From Tritrichomonas musculus (Eukaryota; Parabasalia; Tritrichomonadida; Tritrichomonadidae), in the NCBI GenBank assembly GCA_039105265.1, contig JAPFFF010000002.1, forward strand, positions 6,572,001 through 6,636,000: a DNA stretch of 64,000 nt. The letters are read 5' to 3'. Each line of letters begins with the position of its first letter. The stretch's first letter is position 1. This document shows positions 8,890-18,195 of this stretch, piece by piece. The notes beneath the pieces were generated by a model. The model made no database searches, had not been told where the DNA came from, and worked only from the letters and a program-made list of their open reading frames with translations. Both the position numbers and the translations under genes were made by a program.

Positions 8890-9430
8890 ATTTACTTATC
8901 TTATTATTTTCCCCATTTTTTATAGTATACAAATAAATATTAAATATTTTTAAAATAACATAAATATTTATTTAATGTTGGAATGTATTTTTATCCAGTA
9001 ATTTTTATATTAAAGATCATTTAAGTATTTTGTTTTTTAATAATTCAATATTTCTGAAGAAGATGGAAAAAACGATAGTCATATAATCGATTATATCTTA
9101 TTATTTTTTTCCTTTTTTATAGTAAACAAATAAATATTAAATATTTGTAAAATAACATAAATATTTATTTAATGTTGGAATGTCTTTTCATCCAGCCATT
9201 TTTTTATTAGAGCTCATTTAAGTATTTTGATTATAAATAATTCAATATTTCTGAAGAAAATGGAAAAAAAAAATGCTTTTATAATTGATTATATCTTATT
9301 ATTTTTTTCCTTTTTTATAGTAAACAAATAAATATTAAATATTTTAAAAATAACATAAATATTTATTTAATGTTGGAATGTCTTTTCATCCAGCCATTTT
9401 TTTATTAAAGATCATTCAAGTTTGTCATTG
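8890..9430. repeat. Three tandem copies of a ~198-bp AT-rich unit
   Basis: The landmark TATAGTAAACAAATAAATAT recurs at about 8921, 9118 and 9316, a period of 197-198 bp. Each unit also carries AATGTTGGAATGT...CATCCAG and AATTCAATATTTCTGAAGAA. The third copy stops after about 110 bp. Copies 2 and 3 are closer to each other than to copy 1. Confidence 0.85.
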
Positions 9431-9558
9431 TTTTCCAATCTATTTACCAAACTATAAAAAAAAAATAAATGGAGACAAATCTTACGGACTTATAATATAT
9501 ATAATGTCACCAGCTAATTGAACCTTCTCTTATATGTTTCATTGAAAATCAGAATGAT

Positions 9559-10000
9559 ATGGAAGAAAGCTATCAAAATTTGATTCAATTTTTCGACGAT
9601 TATAAAAAATCAGAAAAAACTGATGATTTAAAAGAGAATTTAAGCATTATTATTTCAAATTCAAAGTATTTCCATCGAAATCATGATTTTTGGGAAAAAT
9701 AATATAATTCTTTTGAGATCAAATCATAAAATTTTGGTCAAATATCTAAAGATTTCACATATTTAAGAAGAATAAGCCATTCATTTTTATTCAATGAATT
9801 AAATTGTGATTCTTGATCTTCAAATTATATAAATTTTCTTTGATCCTAAGTTTATGAATAATAATAATATTCTTTATTTTTATCCTGAAATAAACGCAAT
9901 GTTAAAAAATAAAATAGATATTGAAAATGCTATTTATCATGAAAAAGATATTTTTTGGAAAAAAGTAAAAATGGAGAAATTGATACATTAGCCTGTAAAA
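9559..10000 (+). pseudogene. Decayed DUF3447/ankyrin-family gene, N-terminal part
   Basis: From ATG 9559 a 47-codon frame reads M-E-E-S-Y-Q-N-L and later F-H-R-N-H-D-F-W-E-K. It then breaks and continues in a second frame with S-N-H-K-I-L-V-K-Y and I-F-K-K-N-K-P-F-I-F. The order matches the N-terminal region of the intact paralogue at 12020 (F-H-H-F-P-N-F-F-S-K-I-E then I-F-N-I-F-R-S-N-K-R-I-L). At least one frameshift and several stops are present, and the ankyrin-bearing C-terminal half is missing. Confidence 0.65.
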
Positions 10001-10384
10001 TCATTCAAGTAGACTTATTTGATGAGTTTATTTTAAAATTACATTATTTACATAGATATTTGCTTATATTTTCAGTGAAGCTAACTTCTTTCAAACCCCA
10101 CAATTATTTCTATAAGACTTTACAATTAAAATATTTAACGATTATTTTAAATACAAAAACATAAAATGATACTATCTAACCTAATGTTCATTATTTCCTC
10201 ATAATATTTATATTTATTTCTTAGCATATAGTAATAAAAAATATATCATAATATTTTAGATTTTTATGGAACAGAATCTAGTACCCACACATATTTATTT
10301 ATGCAAAAACCAAAGATTATTTCTATCAGCAAATGAATCTGCCAAGATTGAAAAAAAAAAAAAGCCAATACCAAAAAGTGCAGA
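10001..10384. other. AT-rich intergenic DNA
   Basis: Nothing supported beyond A/T tracts. A short open frame at 9955-10164 is a remnant overlap of the decayed gene and has no recognisable domain. Confidence 0.5.
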
Positions 10385-10545
10385 TAATTGTCTTTCGTGC
10401 TCTGTGAAGGGGGACCAGGGGAGCCAGAGCTTGTAGTAATGAGAAGGTAGATTATCCCAGTGAAGCGGTATGCTTTGTGATAATGGAGCCTATAATATGA
10501 ATACATTAATTTGAATTTGTGTGTGTTTGCTTATTATTTTTGGAT
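10385..10545 (+). ncRNA. Possible structured non-coding RNA (GC-rich island)
   Basis: About 110 bp of markedly higher GC than its surroundings form two plausible hairpins: GCTCTG (10399-10404) with CAGAGC (10425-10430), and ATTATC (10451-10456) with GATAAT (10479-10484), the latter enclosing an AAGC/GCTT inner stem. A GTAGTA motif lies between them, and about 45 bp downstream stands ATTTTTGG, like an Sm-protein site, then a small GAAT/ATTC hairpin. These are snRNA-like in kind, but no snRNA signature is decisive. Strand is a guess. Confidence 0.25.
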
Positions 10546-10549
10546 TGAA

Positions 10550-10919
10550 TGATATTCTTCTCATCCAGATGATCAGTTCTCTGAAAGGTACAAAGATAAT
10601 TTTATACCCAATTCAGCAATTCAAAATGCTTTTAGTTATGCAAAAAGATCATGTCTAACATTAAAAATAGAACGTGACTGTAATGTAACGCTCAGAATAC
10701 TAAAAAGAAAAAATTTTGGATGGGTCCATTTGAATTGCATTGATTCTCATAATTTAGAATTTGTTTTATTTTTACCTCCAAATTTTCACTTTTATCATAG
10801 AATTGATGAATTCTCACAACAAATATACCAAATTGGCACAGATACCTTAAATGTTGATAACAAAATAATTGATTTCATTGAATGTTTAAATGAATTTTTC
10901 CAATGTTGTCCTTCAGTTA
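10550..10919 (+). pseudogene. Unclassified coding remnant upstream of mariner transposase
   Basis: An open frame crossing this stretch reads D-D-Q-F-S-E-R-Y-K-D, then W-V-H-L-N-C-I-D and F-L-P-P-N, with coding-like composition but no family I recognise. It runs in frame into the mariner-like segment near 10920, so it could be an N-terminal part of that transposase or a different gene fused by decay. Confidence 0.3.
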
Positions 10920-11757
10920 GAAATGGCCGTTTTTCTACATCAAAAGGTGGAAGCAGAGCCTCTAGGATAATAACTGCTTCTGAAAATAGATATAAATATT
11001 ACTATTATATATATTAGGAGGAGATTGCAAATGAAAAGAAATGAGGGAAAAAATTGTTTCAACATATAAATCTTCCTTGAAACAAGTATAACCGTTGCGA
11101 AAAATAATTTTGGACTTTCAAATCTTTCCATCAAAGCAATTCTCAATTATGATGGTATTTAATACTTCAACAACGATTATAAAATAAAACGATTGGATTT
11201 TTCAACGAAAATTTCCTATTATTCTCAAGAAAATATTCCAAACTATATCATAACTGGTGAATCAACAGTAGAAGATAATCTAGAAAAAGGTGGGATATGC
11301 CCCCCTGCGCGTTATTTCCCTCCTGGTATGTTATACACCAAAGAAGGTCATCCTATATCAGTGATGGCGTGGGGAGAGATAGGCCCTGAGGGCCATTGTA
11401 CAAAATTATTACAAGTTAATGGGAAGATAAATTCAATAAAGTATGAAGATCTCTCATTATCAAATAGTTTTTTCATAAATATTGAAAATATTTTTGAAAA
11501 AATCTACCTCTTTCAACAAGATAACGCACCCACACATAAACAGAAATATACAATGGGCAACCTCAATGATATAGTATTTGAAAAGCTTGATTGGCCCAAA
11601 AATCACAGAACCTAAGTCAAATCAAACAACTTTGGAAATATTTGAAGCGAAAATTAGCAGGTGTTAAATTCAAAGATCAATATGAACTTTTTGATAAATT
11701 AGTTGTCCTCCAAGTTGACAAGATACAATTATATTCATTCAAGAATAATAGTTAATA
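10920..11757 (+). mobile_element. Broken Tc1/mariner transposase gene
   Basis: Pieces of a DDE transposase appear in order: a G-R-F-S-T-S...R-I-I-T-A-S-E-N-R segment typical before the second helix-turn-helix (about 10924-10990); then K-R-L-D-F-S and G-E-S-T-V-E-D (11188-11282); H-P-I-S-V-M-A-W-G-E-I-G (11349-11384); L-F-Q-Q-D-N-A-P-T-H (11508-11537) with the catalytic Asp; W-P-K-N-H-R-T (11590-11612); and in another frame I-K-Q-L-W-K-Y-L-K-R-K-L (11621-11656), which matches the N-P-I-E-x-x-W-x-x-L-K motif. The gene has stops around 11015-11160 and a frameshift near 11612, so it is inactive. No terminal repeats were identified. Confidence 0.8.
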
Positions 11758-12019
11758 GAAAAAAATCACAATTTAAACTTTTAATTTTTGAAAGATCCAT
11801 CAATTTATAAGCATATATTTTCTATTAGAATTAAAAAAATTGAGAACTGATGGTAAAATTTACTGAGGTTTACTTGCTTGCAATTTTCAAAATTGAAAGA
11901 TTATTAAAAAACTATCTTTAAATATAAATATTTTATACTTTCAAATTTATCAGCTGATAAATAGCTATGATTTTTTTAATATTTTTTTCATTAAAATTGA
12001 ATAATTAATAAAAATATTA

Positions 12020-13219
12020 ATGAACATAATGAATTCTCAGGAATACTTGGACATGATGAAGGATATCCAAGAAAACATTCTAAATTTTCTTGAAGAAGCT
12101 AAATTCGAAGAAAACTTACTAATACTCAAAGACATTTTTAATAATTCTAAAATAAGTAATAGCCAATATGATCTTTTGTCATTACTACACTTAATTTCCA
12201 AAATCGGTAATAATTTTCATCATTTTCCTAATTTTTTCAGCAAAATCGAAAGAATTTTACTCATTTTCAAAAAAGATATCAAAAAATATTTTTCAAATTC
12301 AGAAATATTCAATATTTTTAGGAGCAATAAAAGGATCCTTTTGTTTCTCATTGAACAACAAATAATAGCTATTGATGAATATATAGTAAAGAAAATTGTA
12401 AAGACAGACAAATACATCAAGGCCAAATATCCCCAGTATTTTCAGCCAGAAATTCAGCCATTCATCAATGAAAAGTGGTTCCCAAAATATGATCCTGAAG
12501 ATAAAGAATTAAAGGAAAATAAATGGGTCGAAGAGATGAAGAAAGAATTGCCCGAAAGATTTTATGAAAAGCGAAATGAAGGTGAAAATGACAACCAAAT
12601 CTGTGAATTGATTCGTAAGGACATGATTGCAGAATTTGTTAAATACATTACTCAAAATTGTGTTCCACGCAACGCAAAAATTCGACCATCGATTTATGAG
12701 ACAAATTCATTTTTACTTAAAAATCAAGATAATGAAGAAGATGGTGGCTTTTCATTGATTGAATATGCTGTATTTTATGGTGCAATTCAAATATTTAACA
12801 ACTTGCGACTTGAAGGTGTTGAATTAACACCATCGTTGTGGCTTTTGGCCATCCATAGTCAAAATGCTGACATGATTCGCTTACTCGAAGACAATCATTT
12901 TAAATTAAATGATAAGTCATACGAACAAGTCTTTTATGAATCAATCAAATGCCACCACAACAACATTGCAAATTACTTCATAAACAACTTCTTGCAAAAT
13001 GATGAAGAAAATTCACAGGATACATTCAATCAATGTCTCAAATATTATAATTTCGCCTTTTTGAAAAATGAGCTCATTGATGAATCTTCATTTTGCAACT
13101 TGTGCAAGTACGATTATTGTGCACTTTTTGATAAACTTGTGAAAGATATAGTTATAGATATAAACAAAAAAGAAATTTTTAATATTCAGTTAATACAATT
13201 TCAATTAATAATTATTTAA
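12020..13219 (+). CDS. DUF3447-type ankyrin-family protein, N-terminal exon or body
   Basis: A 399-residue open frame from ATG 12020. It follows the trichomonad DUF3447 plan: an N-terminal M-K-D-I-Q...F-L-E-E segment, F-F-S-K-I-E-R-I-L, I-F-N-I-F-R-S-N-K-R-I-L, G-E-N-D-N-Q-I-C-E-L-I-R, E-T-N-S-F-L-L, I-E-Y-A-V-F-Y-G-A-I-Q-I-F and L-T-P-S-L-W-L-L-A-I-H, ending with degenerate ankyrin-like helices. In this family true ankyrin repeats normally follow, but here the frame closes about 12 codons after D-I-N-K-K-E-I-F. The expected repeats appear downstream as separate cassettes up to 15717. Family function is unknown; ankyrin repeats bind proteins. It is therefore either a split gene or one cut short. 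Confidence 0.8.
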   Translation: MNIMNSQEYLDMMKDIQENILNFLEEAKFEENLLILKDIFNNSKISNSQYDLLSLLHLISKIGNNFHHFPNFFSKIERILLIFKKDIKKYFSNSEIFNIFRSNKRILLFLIEQQIIAIDEYIVKKIVKTDKYIKAKYPQYFQPEIQPFINEKWFPKYDPEDKELKENKWVEEMKKELPERFYEKRNEGENDNQICELIRKDMIAEFVKYITQNCVPRNAKIRPSIYETNSFLLKNQDNEEDGGFSLIEYAVFYGAIQIFNNLRLEGVELTPSLWLLAIHSQNADMIRLLEDNHFKLNDKSYEQVFYESIKCHHNNIANYFINNFLQNDEENSQDTFNQCLKYYNFAFLKNELIDESSFCNLCKYDYCALFDKLVKDIVIDINKKEIFNIQLIQFQLIII

Positions 13220-13473
13220 TTATGTTAAAATTATATCATTCAATACCATTCAAAATCATATCATTCAATGACATTCAAAATCATATCTTTAAATAGAATT
13301 CAAAATCATATCTTTAAATAGAATTCAAAATCATATCTTTAAATAGAATTCAAAATCATATCTTTAAATAGAATTCAAAATCATATCTTTAAATAGAATT
13401 CAAAATCATATCTTTAAATAGAATTCAAAATCATATCTTTCAATGAAGTTTTAATATAATTATAATTTATAAA

Positions 13474-13560
13474 ACAGCATTATATTTGGCAGTTGAAAGA
13501 GAAAACATTGAAATTGTGAAACTTTTATTAGCTAATGAGAAACTTGACATCAATCTTGGA
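13474..13560 (+). other. Ankyrin cassette 1
   Basis: 29 codons read T-A-L-Y-L-A-V-E-R-E-N-I-E-I-V-K-L-L-L-A-N-E-K-L-D-I-N-L-G, one canonical ankyrin repeat minus its loop. It is preceded by GAAGTTTTAATATAATTA and followed by ATATTTATTATAACTTT, both conserved at the other cassettes. The frame stays open into the satellite for about 50 codons. Confidence 0.8.
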
Positions 13561-13812
13561 TATATTTATTATAACTTTTTTTTAAAATTCGATATCATAT
13601 CTTTCAATTACATTCAAAATCATATCATTCAATTACATTCAAAATCATATCATTCAATTACATTCGAAATCATATCTTTCAATGCAATTCAAAATCATAT
13701 CATTTGATGACATTCAAAATCATGTCTTTCAATATAATTCAAAATCATATCTTTCAATGAAATTCAAAATCATATCTTTCAATGAAGTTTTGATACAATA
13801 ATAATTTATAAG

Positions 13813-13899
13813 CCAGCATTATATTTGGCAGTTGAAAAAGAAAACATTGAAATTGTGAAACTTTTATTAGCTAATGAGAAACTTGACATCAATCTTGGA
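13813..13899 (+). other. Ankyrin cassette 2
   Basis: The same 29-codon repeat as cassette 1 with P-A-L at the start and K for R in A-V-E-K-E-N. Its flank and downstream spacer match cassette 4, which points to a recent duplication. Confidence 0.8.
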
Positions 13900-14225
13900 T
13901 ATATTTATTATAACTTTTTATAAAATTTGAAATCATATCTTTCAATTACATTCGAAATCATATCATTCAATTACATTCGAAATCATATCTTTCAATTACG
14001 TTCAAAGTTATATCTTTTAATGAAATTCAAAATCATATCTTTCAATTACATCCGAAATAATATCTTTCAATGTAATTCAAATTCATATCTTTCAATCTAA
14101 TTCAAATTCATATTTTAAAATAAAATTCAAAATCATATCTTTAAATGCAATTCAAATTCATATTTTTAAATGCAATTCAAATTCATATCATTCAATAAAG
14201 TTTTGATATAATAATAATTTATACG

Positions 14226-14312
14226 ACAGCATTATATTTAGCAATTGAAAAAGAAAACATTGAAATTGTGAAACTTTTATTAGCTAATGAGAAACTTGAC
14301 ATTAATTTTGGA
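14226..14312 (+). other. Ankyrin cassette 3
   Basis: 29 codons beginning T-A-L-Y-L-A-I-E-K-E-N and ending L-D-I-N-F-G. Upstream and downstream boundary sequences are as in the other cassettes. Confidence 0.8.
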
Positions 14313-14589
14313 TATATTTATTATAACTTTTTTTTAAAATTCCAAATCATATCTTTCAATTACATTCAAATTTATATCTTTAAATGAAATTCAAAATTAT
14401 GTCTTTCAATAAAATTCAAATTCATATCTTTCAATGGAATTCAAAATCATATCTTTCAATATAATTCAAATTTATATCTTTAAATGAAATTCAAAATCAT
14501 GTCTTTCAATATAATTCAAAATCATATCTTTCAATGAAATTCAAAATCATATCTTTCAATGAAGTTTTGATACAATAATAATTTATAAG

Positions 14590-14676
14590 CCAGCATTATA
14601 TTTGGCAGTTGAAAAAGAAAACATTGAAATTGTGAAACTTTTATTAGCTAATGAGAAACTTGACATCAATCTTGGA
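14590..14676 (+). other. Ankyrin cassette 4
   Basis: Identical in coding content to cassette 2, exactly 777 bp downstream of it, with identical flanks over roughly 280 bp. Confidence 0.8.
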
Positions 14677-15103
14677 TATATTTATTATAACTTTTTATAA
14701 AATTTGAAATCATATCTTTCAATTACATTCGAAATCATATCATTCAATTACATTCGAAATCATATCTTTCAATTACATTCGAAATCATATCATTCAATTA
14801 CATTCGAAATCATATCTTTCAATTACATTCGAAATCATATCTTTCAATTACTTTCAAAGTTATATCTTTCAATATAATTTAAAATCATATCTTTCAATAG
14901 AATTCAATATCATATCTTTCAATAGAATTTAAAGTCATATCTTTCAATAGAATTCAATATCATATCTTTCAATGAAATTCAATATCATATCTTTCAATTA
15001 CATTTAAAATCATATCTTTCAATAGAATTTAGAATTTCTATCTTTCAATGAAATTCAAAATCATATCTTTCAATGAAGTTTTAATATAATAATAATTTAT
15101 AAG

Positions 15104-15190
15104 ACAGCATTATATTTGGCAGTTGAAAAAGAAAACATTGAAATTGTGAAACTTCTATTGACGAATGAGAAACTAGACATCAATTTTCTT
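15104..15190 (+). other. Ankyrin cassette 5
   Basis: 29 codons T-A-L-Y-L-A-V-E-K-E-N...L-L-T-N-E-K-L-D-I-N-F-L. It differs from the others at the A-to-T change before N-E-K and in the 3' boundary, and is the oldest of the near-identical set. Confidence 0.8.
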
Positions 15191-15490
15191 AATATTTTTC
15201 ATAATTTTTTTTATAAAATTCCAAATTATATCTTTAAATAGCATTCAAAATCATATCATTCAATGAAATTCAACATCGAATCTTTCAATAAAATTCAAAA
15301 TCATATCTTTAAATAGAATTCAAAATCATATCTTTCAATAAAATTCAAAATCATATCTTTAAATAGAATTCAAAATCATTTCTTTCAATGTAATTCAAAT
15401 AAGCTGCTATTTAATAAAATCTAAAATTGGTGATTTTAATACCATTTTAAATTTGAATTAAAAAAATGAAGTTTTTAATAATCTTAAAAT

Positions 15491-15577
15491 ACAGCATTGC
15501 ATAAAGCAGTTTTGCAAAAAAATATCGAAATAATTCGAATTCTGGTAAATTTCAAAGGAATAGATTTGAATATAGTG
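15491..15577 (+). other. Ankyrin cassette 6 (divergent)
   Basis: 29 codons T-A-L-H-K-A-V-L-Q-K-N-I-E-I-I-R-I-L-V-N-F-K-G-I-D-L-N-I-V. It is a good ankyrin repeat but clearly diverged from cassettes 1-5, so not part of the recent expansion. The frame stays open to about 15627. Confidence 0.75.
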
Positions 15578-15651
15578 GATAATATTTATATGAAAATATT
15601 AAATGAAATTTTCTATGTAATTTTATGATTAGACTTATTTGTTTTTAATGA

Positions 15652-15717
15652 AAAAAGCCTATTGACCTTACAGAAGATGATGAAATAATCTATTTGATTC
15701 AATCCGCAAAGTCGTAA
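15652..15717 (+). other. Terminal K-K-P-I-D-L segment of the ankyrin locus
   Basis: 22 codons ending in TAA read K-K-P-I-D-L-T-E-D-D-E-I-I-Y-L-I-Q-S-A-K-S. Ankyrin proteins of this family commonly end with such a K-x-P-I-D-x-A capping repeat. Its presence after cassette 6 suggests the stretch 12020-15717 was, or is, one gene. Confidence 0.6.
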
Positions 15718-15775
15718 AATTTGAATTACTTTTTAATTAAAAATTCATTATTAAAACTTTTTTTTGCATTTTTAT

Positions 15776-17075
15776 TAGGGTGGTCAAATATGCCCAAAAT
15801 AATATTTTTTAAAAATCATGGGCCAAAATGTGGGCCAAGATGGGTTTAGTGTGGGCCAAAAATAATCAATAAATATCACATATATTTATTTTAAATATAT
15901 AAATATATAAATATAATTATCGTTTTATATCTTTTTAAAAGTATTTTTTCCTCTTAATTTAATAAATTGAATGCGATAAAACTATATTTAATGATTTATA
16001 ATTTGATAGTATTTTTATCGTTTTCATCAGAAATATTGAGTATCCAAAAAATAAATATATCTTCCTAAAAAATAAATATATCTTCCTAAATTTTTATTAT
16101 AAATAATGGTCATAAATTTAATTTAAATATATAAAACAATATAAAGGTCATATATAAAATTTTGGCCCAACTTGGCCCAAATTAGCCCAAATTTTGAATA
16201 ATTCAGAGGATATTTGGCAGTTAAATATGGGCTAACTTGGGTCAAGTTGGGCCAAAATTTTGCATTCAAAATAAATTGATATATCAGTATATTTATATCT
16301 TCCTATAAAGTTAAAAGGTTATTTAAGAACTAAAATAGTAATAATTAAAGATATCTTTAATTATCATATTATTATTTAGTTTTTCATCGCTAAATATGAA
16401 ATGCATTTCTAAGGTTATGATTATGTAACATAAACAAAATGTTTAATACAACTTTTTTTTTTTTTAAACATTAAAGATATTCAATTATCTGAAAAATTTT
16501 ATCAATTTTTTTCATATATATATCATTATTTTTGCACTAATTTCATTTCAAAACATTTTTTTGAGGTAAAGTCATATGATTTTGTTAAAATGAGATATGA
16601 ATTATTCGATGAATTTGCATTTTTTTTGAAATTTTATCTTTTTATTGTTTAGGAAAATCTCACAAAAATTTTCTATGTGGCACAATTGTGATAAGATACC
16701 GCTTGTTCGACTCAACACAATGCCTTATTTTTTTTATTCTATTTAAAATTAAATTTATATTAATTTAAAACTTTGTTAAAAGCATTCAAGAGCTAAATAC
16801 TGCATTCTTGCTATCATAATTTTATTATATTCTGCTTTTAACTGAAATTCTTCAAAATTTTTAATATCAATAAGTTGAGAAAAAAATACAAGCAAAATGA
16901 GTTAAACAAATTTATTAGGGAAAATTAAAAATAGATGAAATAATGAATTTGATTAACCCAATAAAATTCCCTGTTTTATTTTAGGTAAAAAATTGACCTC
17001 AACGATCAATATTTTAACATTTTTATTTCTTCTCTCTCTCTCTCCCCCCCCCCGCACGACAACATTTTTCGCAAA

Positions 17076-17121
<46 letters not shown>

Positions 17122-17239
17122 ATTTGACCTCTTTTGATCGGTAATAATTGAAAAAATTGAGAGGTTATTTGGTGACCCAATTACTCTATTTTTTTTTTTG
17201 ACCCATTTTTCTATTTTTGACCAACCCAGTGCCGCCCTA
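15776..17239. mobile_element. hAT-like non-autonomous TIR element (candidate)
   Basis: The left end TAGGGTGGTCAAATA and the inverted right end TAGGGCGGCACTGGGTTGGT match at the first eight bases with one change, then again at GGTCAAA after a gap. Subterminal GGGCCAA/TTGGCCC and GGGTCA motifs are typical of hAT element ends. The flanks are ATTTTTAT (left) and ATTTTTTAT after one base (right), compatible with an 8-bp duplication in T-rich DNA. No transposase frame. It contains a CT/C microsatellite and a 42-bp A tract (17078-17119). Confidence 0.5.
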
Positions 17240-17324
17240 TATTTTTTATTATTATTATTGGCAATCTAATTCATAATTAAATGTTTTTGGGAATCCAATT
17301 TGATCTTACATATTTTTTTAATAA

Positions 17325-17795
17325 TAGACTTGTTATTCTCCGATTCTCGAGATCGATAATTGATTGACTTTTTGATATCGATACATAAATATGCACAGAT
17401 TCTCGAGATCGATTTCAGAGATCGAGAATTTTTTTTCTCAGCTTTTGATATCAGAATTTTCAATTAAACTTTTTGATAAATATATGATCGTATTTTAATC
17501 TCAAATATATCTTTAAAAAAAAATGTATTTTTTGATTTTAATCTTAAAATAAACATCAATACATTATATTATTTATTTTTAAATATTATAAAATCACAAA
17601 TACCAATTATAAAAGAAGATAAATCTGTTCGAGATCTCGGTAATTGATATCAAGTTTACAATTATTTTCATATCACATTTCATATCTGATATCTTGATAA
17701 TCGATAATCTCGATATCAGATTTTTAAACTGATAATCGAGTATCAGATGCAAAAAAGTGACGTTTTTGATATCGATTCTCAAAATAACAAGTCTA
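17325..17795. mobile_element. 471-bp hAT-like MITE with perfect 8-bp target duplication
   Basis: The ends are inverted TAGACTTGTTATT, flanked by TTTAATAA at 17317-17324 and again at 17796-17803. The interior is rich in GATATC, TCGAGATC and TCGAT motifs. No coding capacity. Two partial copies occur at 27355-27622 and 29716-30130 in opposite orientation, so this is a small dispersed family. The exact 8-bp duplication and TA-start termini fit the hAT superfamily. Confidence 0.85.
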
Positions 17796-17803
17796 TTTAA
17801 TAA

Positions 17804-18195
17804 TAAATATACTGGAAAAGCTTACTTTATAAAATTTTTCTTTTAAATTTAACAATCGAAAATATATTCTTAAAATAAATTGAGAAATATAAAATTTTTA
17901 TTGAGAAATTGTTTTTTTTCCTCATAAAAAATTGTGAAAGATTGTATACTCTTAATTTTCTATTTTTGTGAATTTATTTGGCCTCTAACCAAAAATCATT
18001 CAAAATATTAAAATGAAGCTAGAATTGGCAACATGATGACAAATATTAAGATGATTATAGGACCTTACTAAAAATTGGATAGAAATTTGTTGAGTCCTCC
18101 AAATCTGTATAAAAAAAAATGTTGAGCTTATTACAAATGAAAAATTATATATGTCACAAAGGTCATTCGCGAATTGCTTTAAAATGGATTATCAT
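17804..18195. other. AT-rich intergenic DNA downstream of Myb gene
   Basis: No feature seen beyond A/T tracts. Confidence 0.5.

Larger units (their letters stand above)
13220..15460. repeat. 25-bp satellite arrays around ankyrin cassettes
   Basis: Spacers between the ankyrin cassettes consist of tandem 25-bp units beginning ATTCAAAATCATATCTTT and ending with (A/C)AATRRA-like bases. Variants include TCATTCAATTACATTCGAA. Copy number differs between spacers. A block of about 280 bp around cassette 2 (13717-13996) is virtually identical to the block 777 bp downstream around cassette 4, showing recent array expansion that carried the cassette along. Confidence 0.9.

Noticed and set aside
10264-10506. 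80-codon minus-strand frame over the GC island
   Set aside because: No domain, aromatic low-complexity composition, and a poly-Phe run from an A tract; better seen as shadow of a possible RNA.
13220-15460. CRISPR-like array
   Set aside because: The 25-bp units are directly tandem, with no unique spacers, and this is eukaryotic DNA.
12020-15717. Ordinary trichomonad introns between ankyrin cassettes
   Set aside because: No GTATGT donor and no ACTAACACACAG acceptor at any border, so the standard intron explanation does not fit.
17594-17782. Short minus frame within the TAGACTTG MITE
   Set aside because: It spans the element's palindromic GATATC-rich interior and is not kept in the partial copies.
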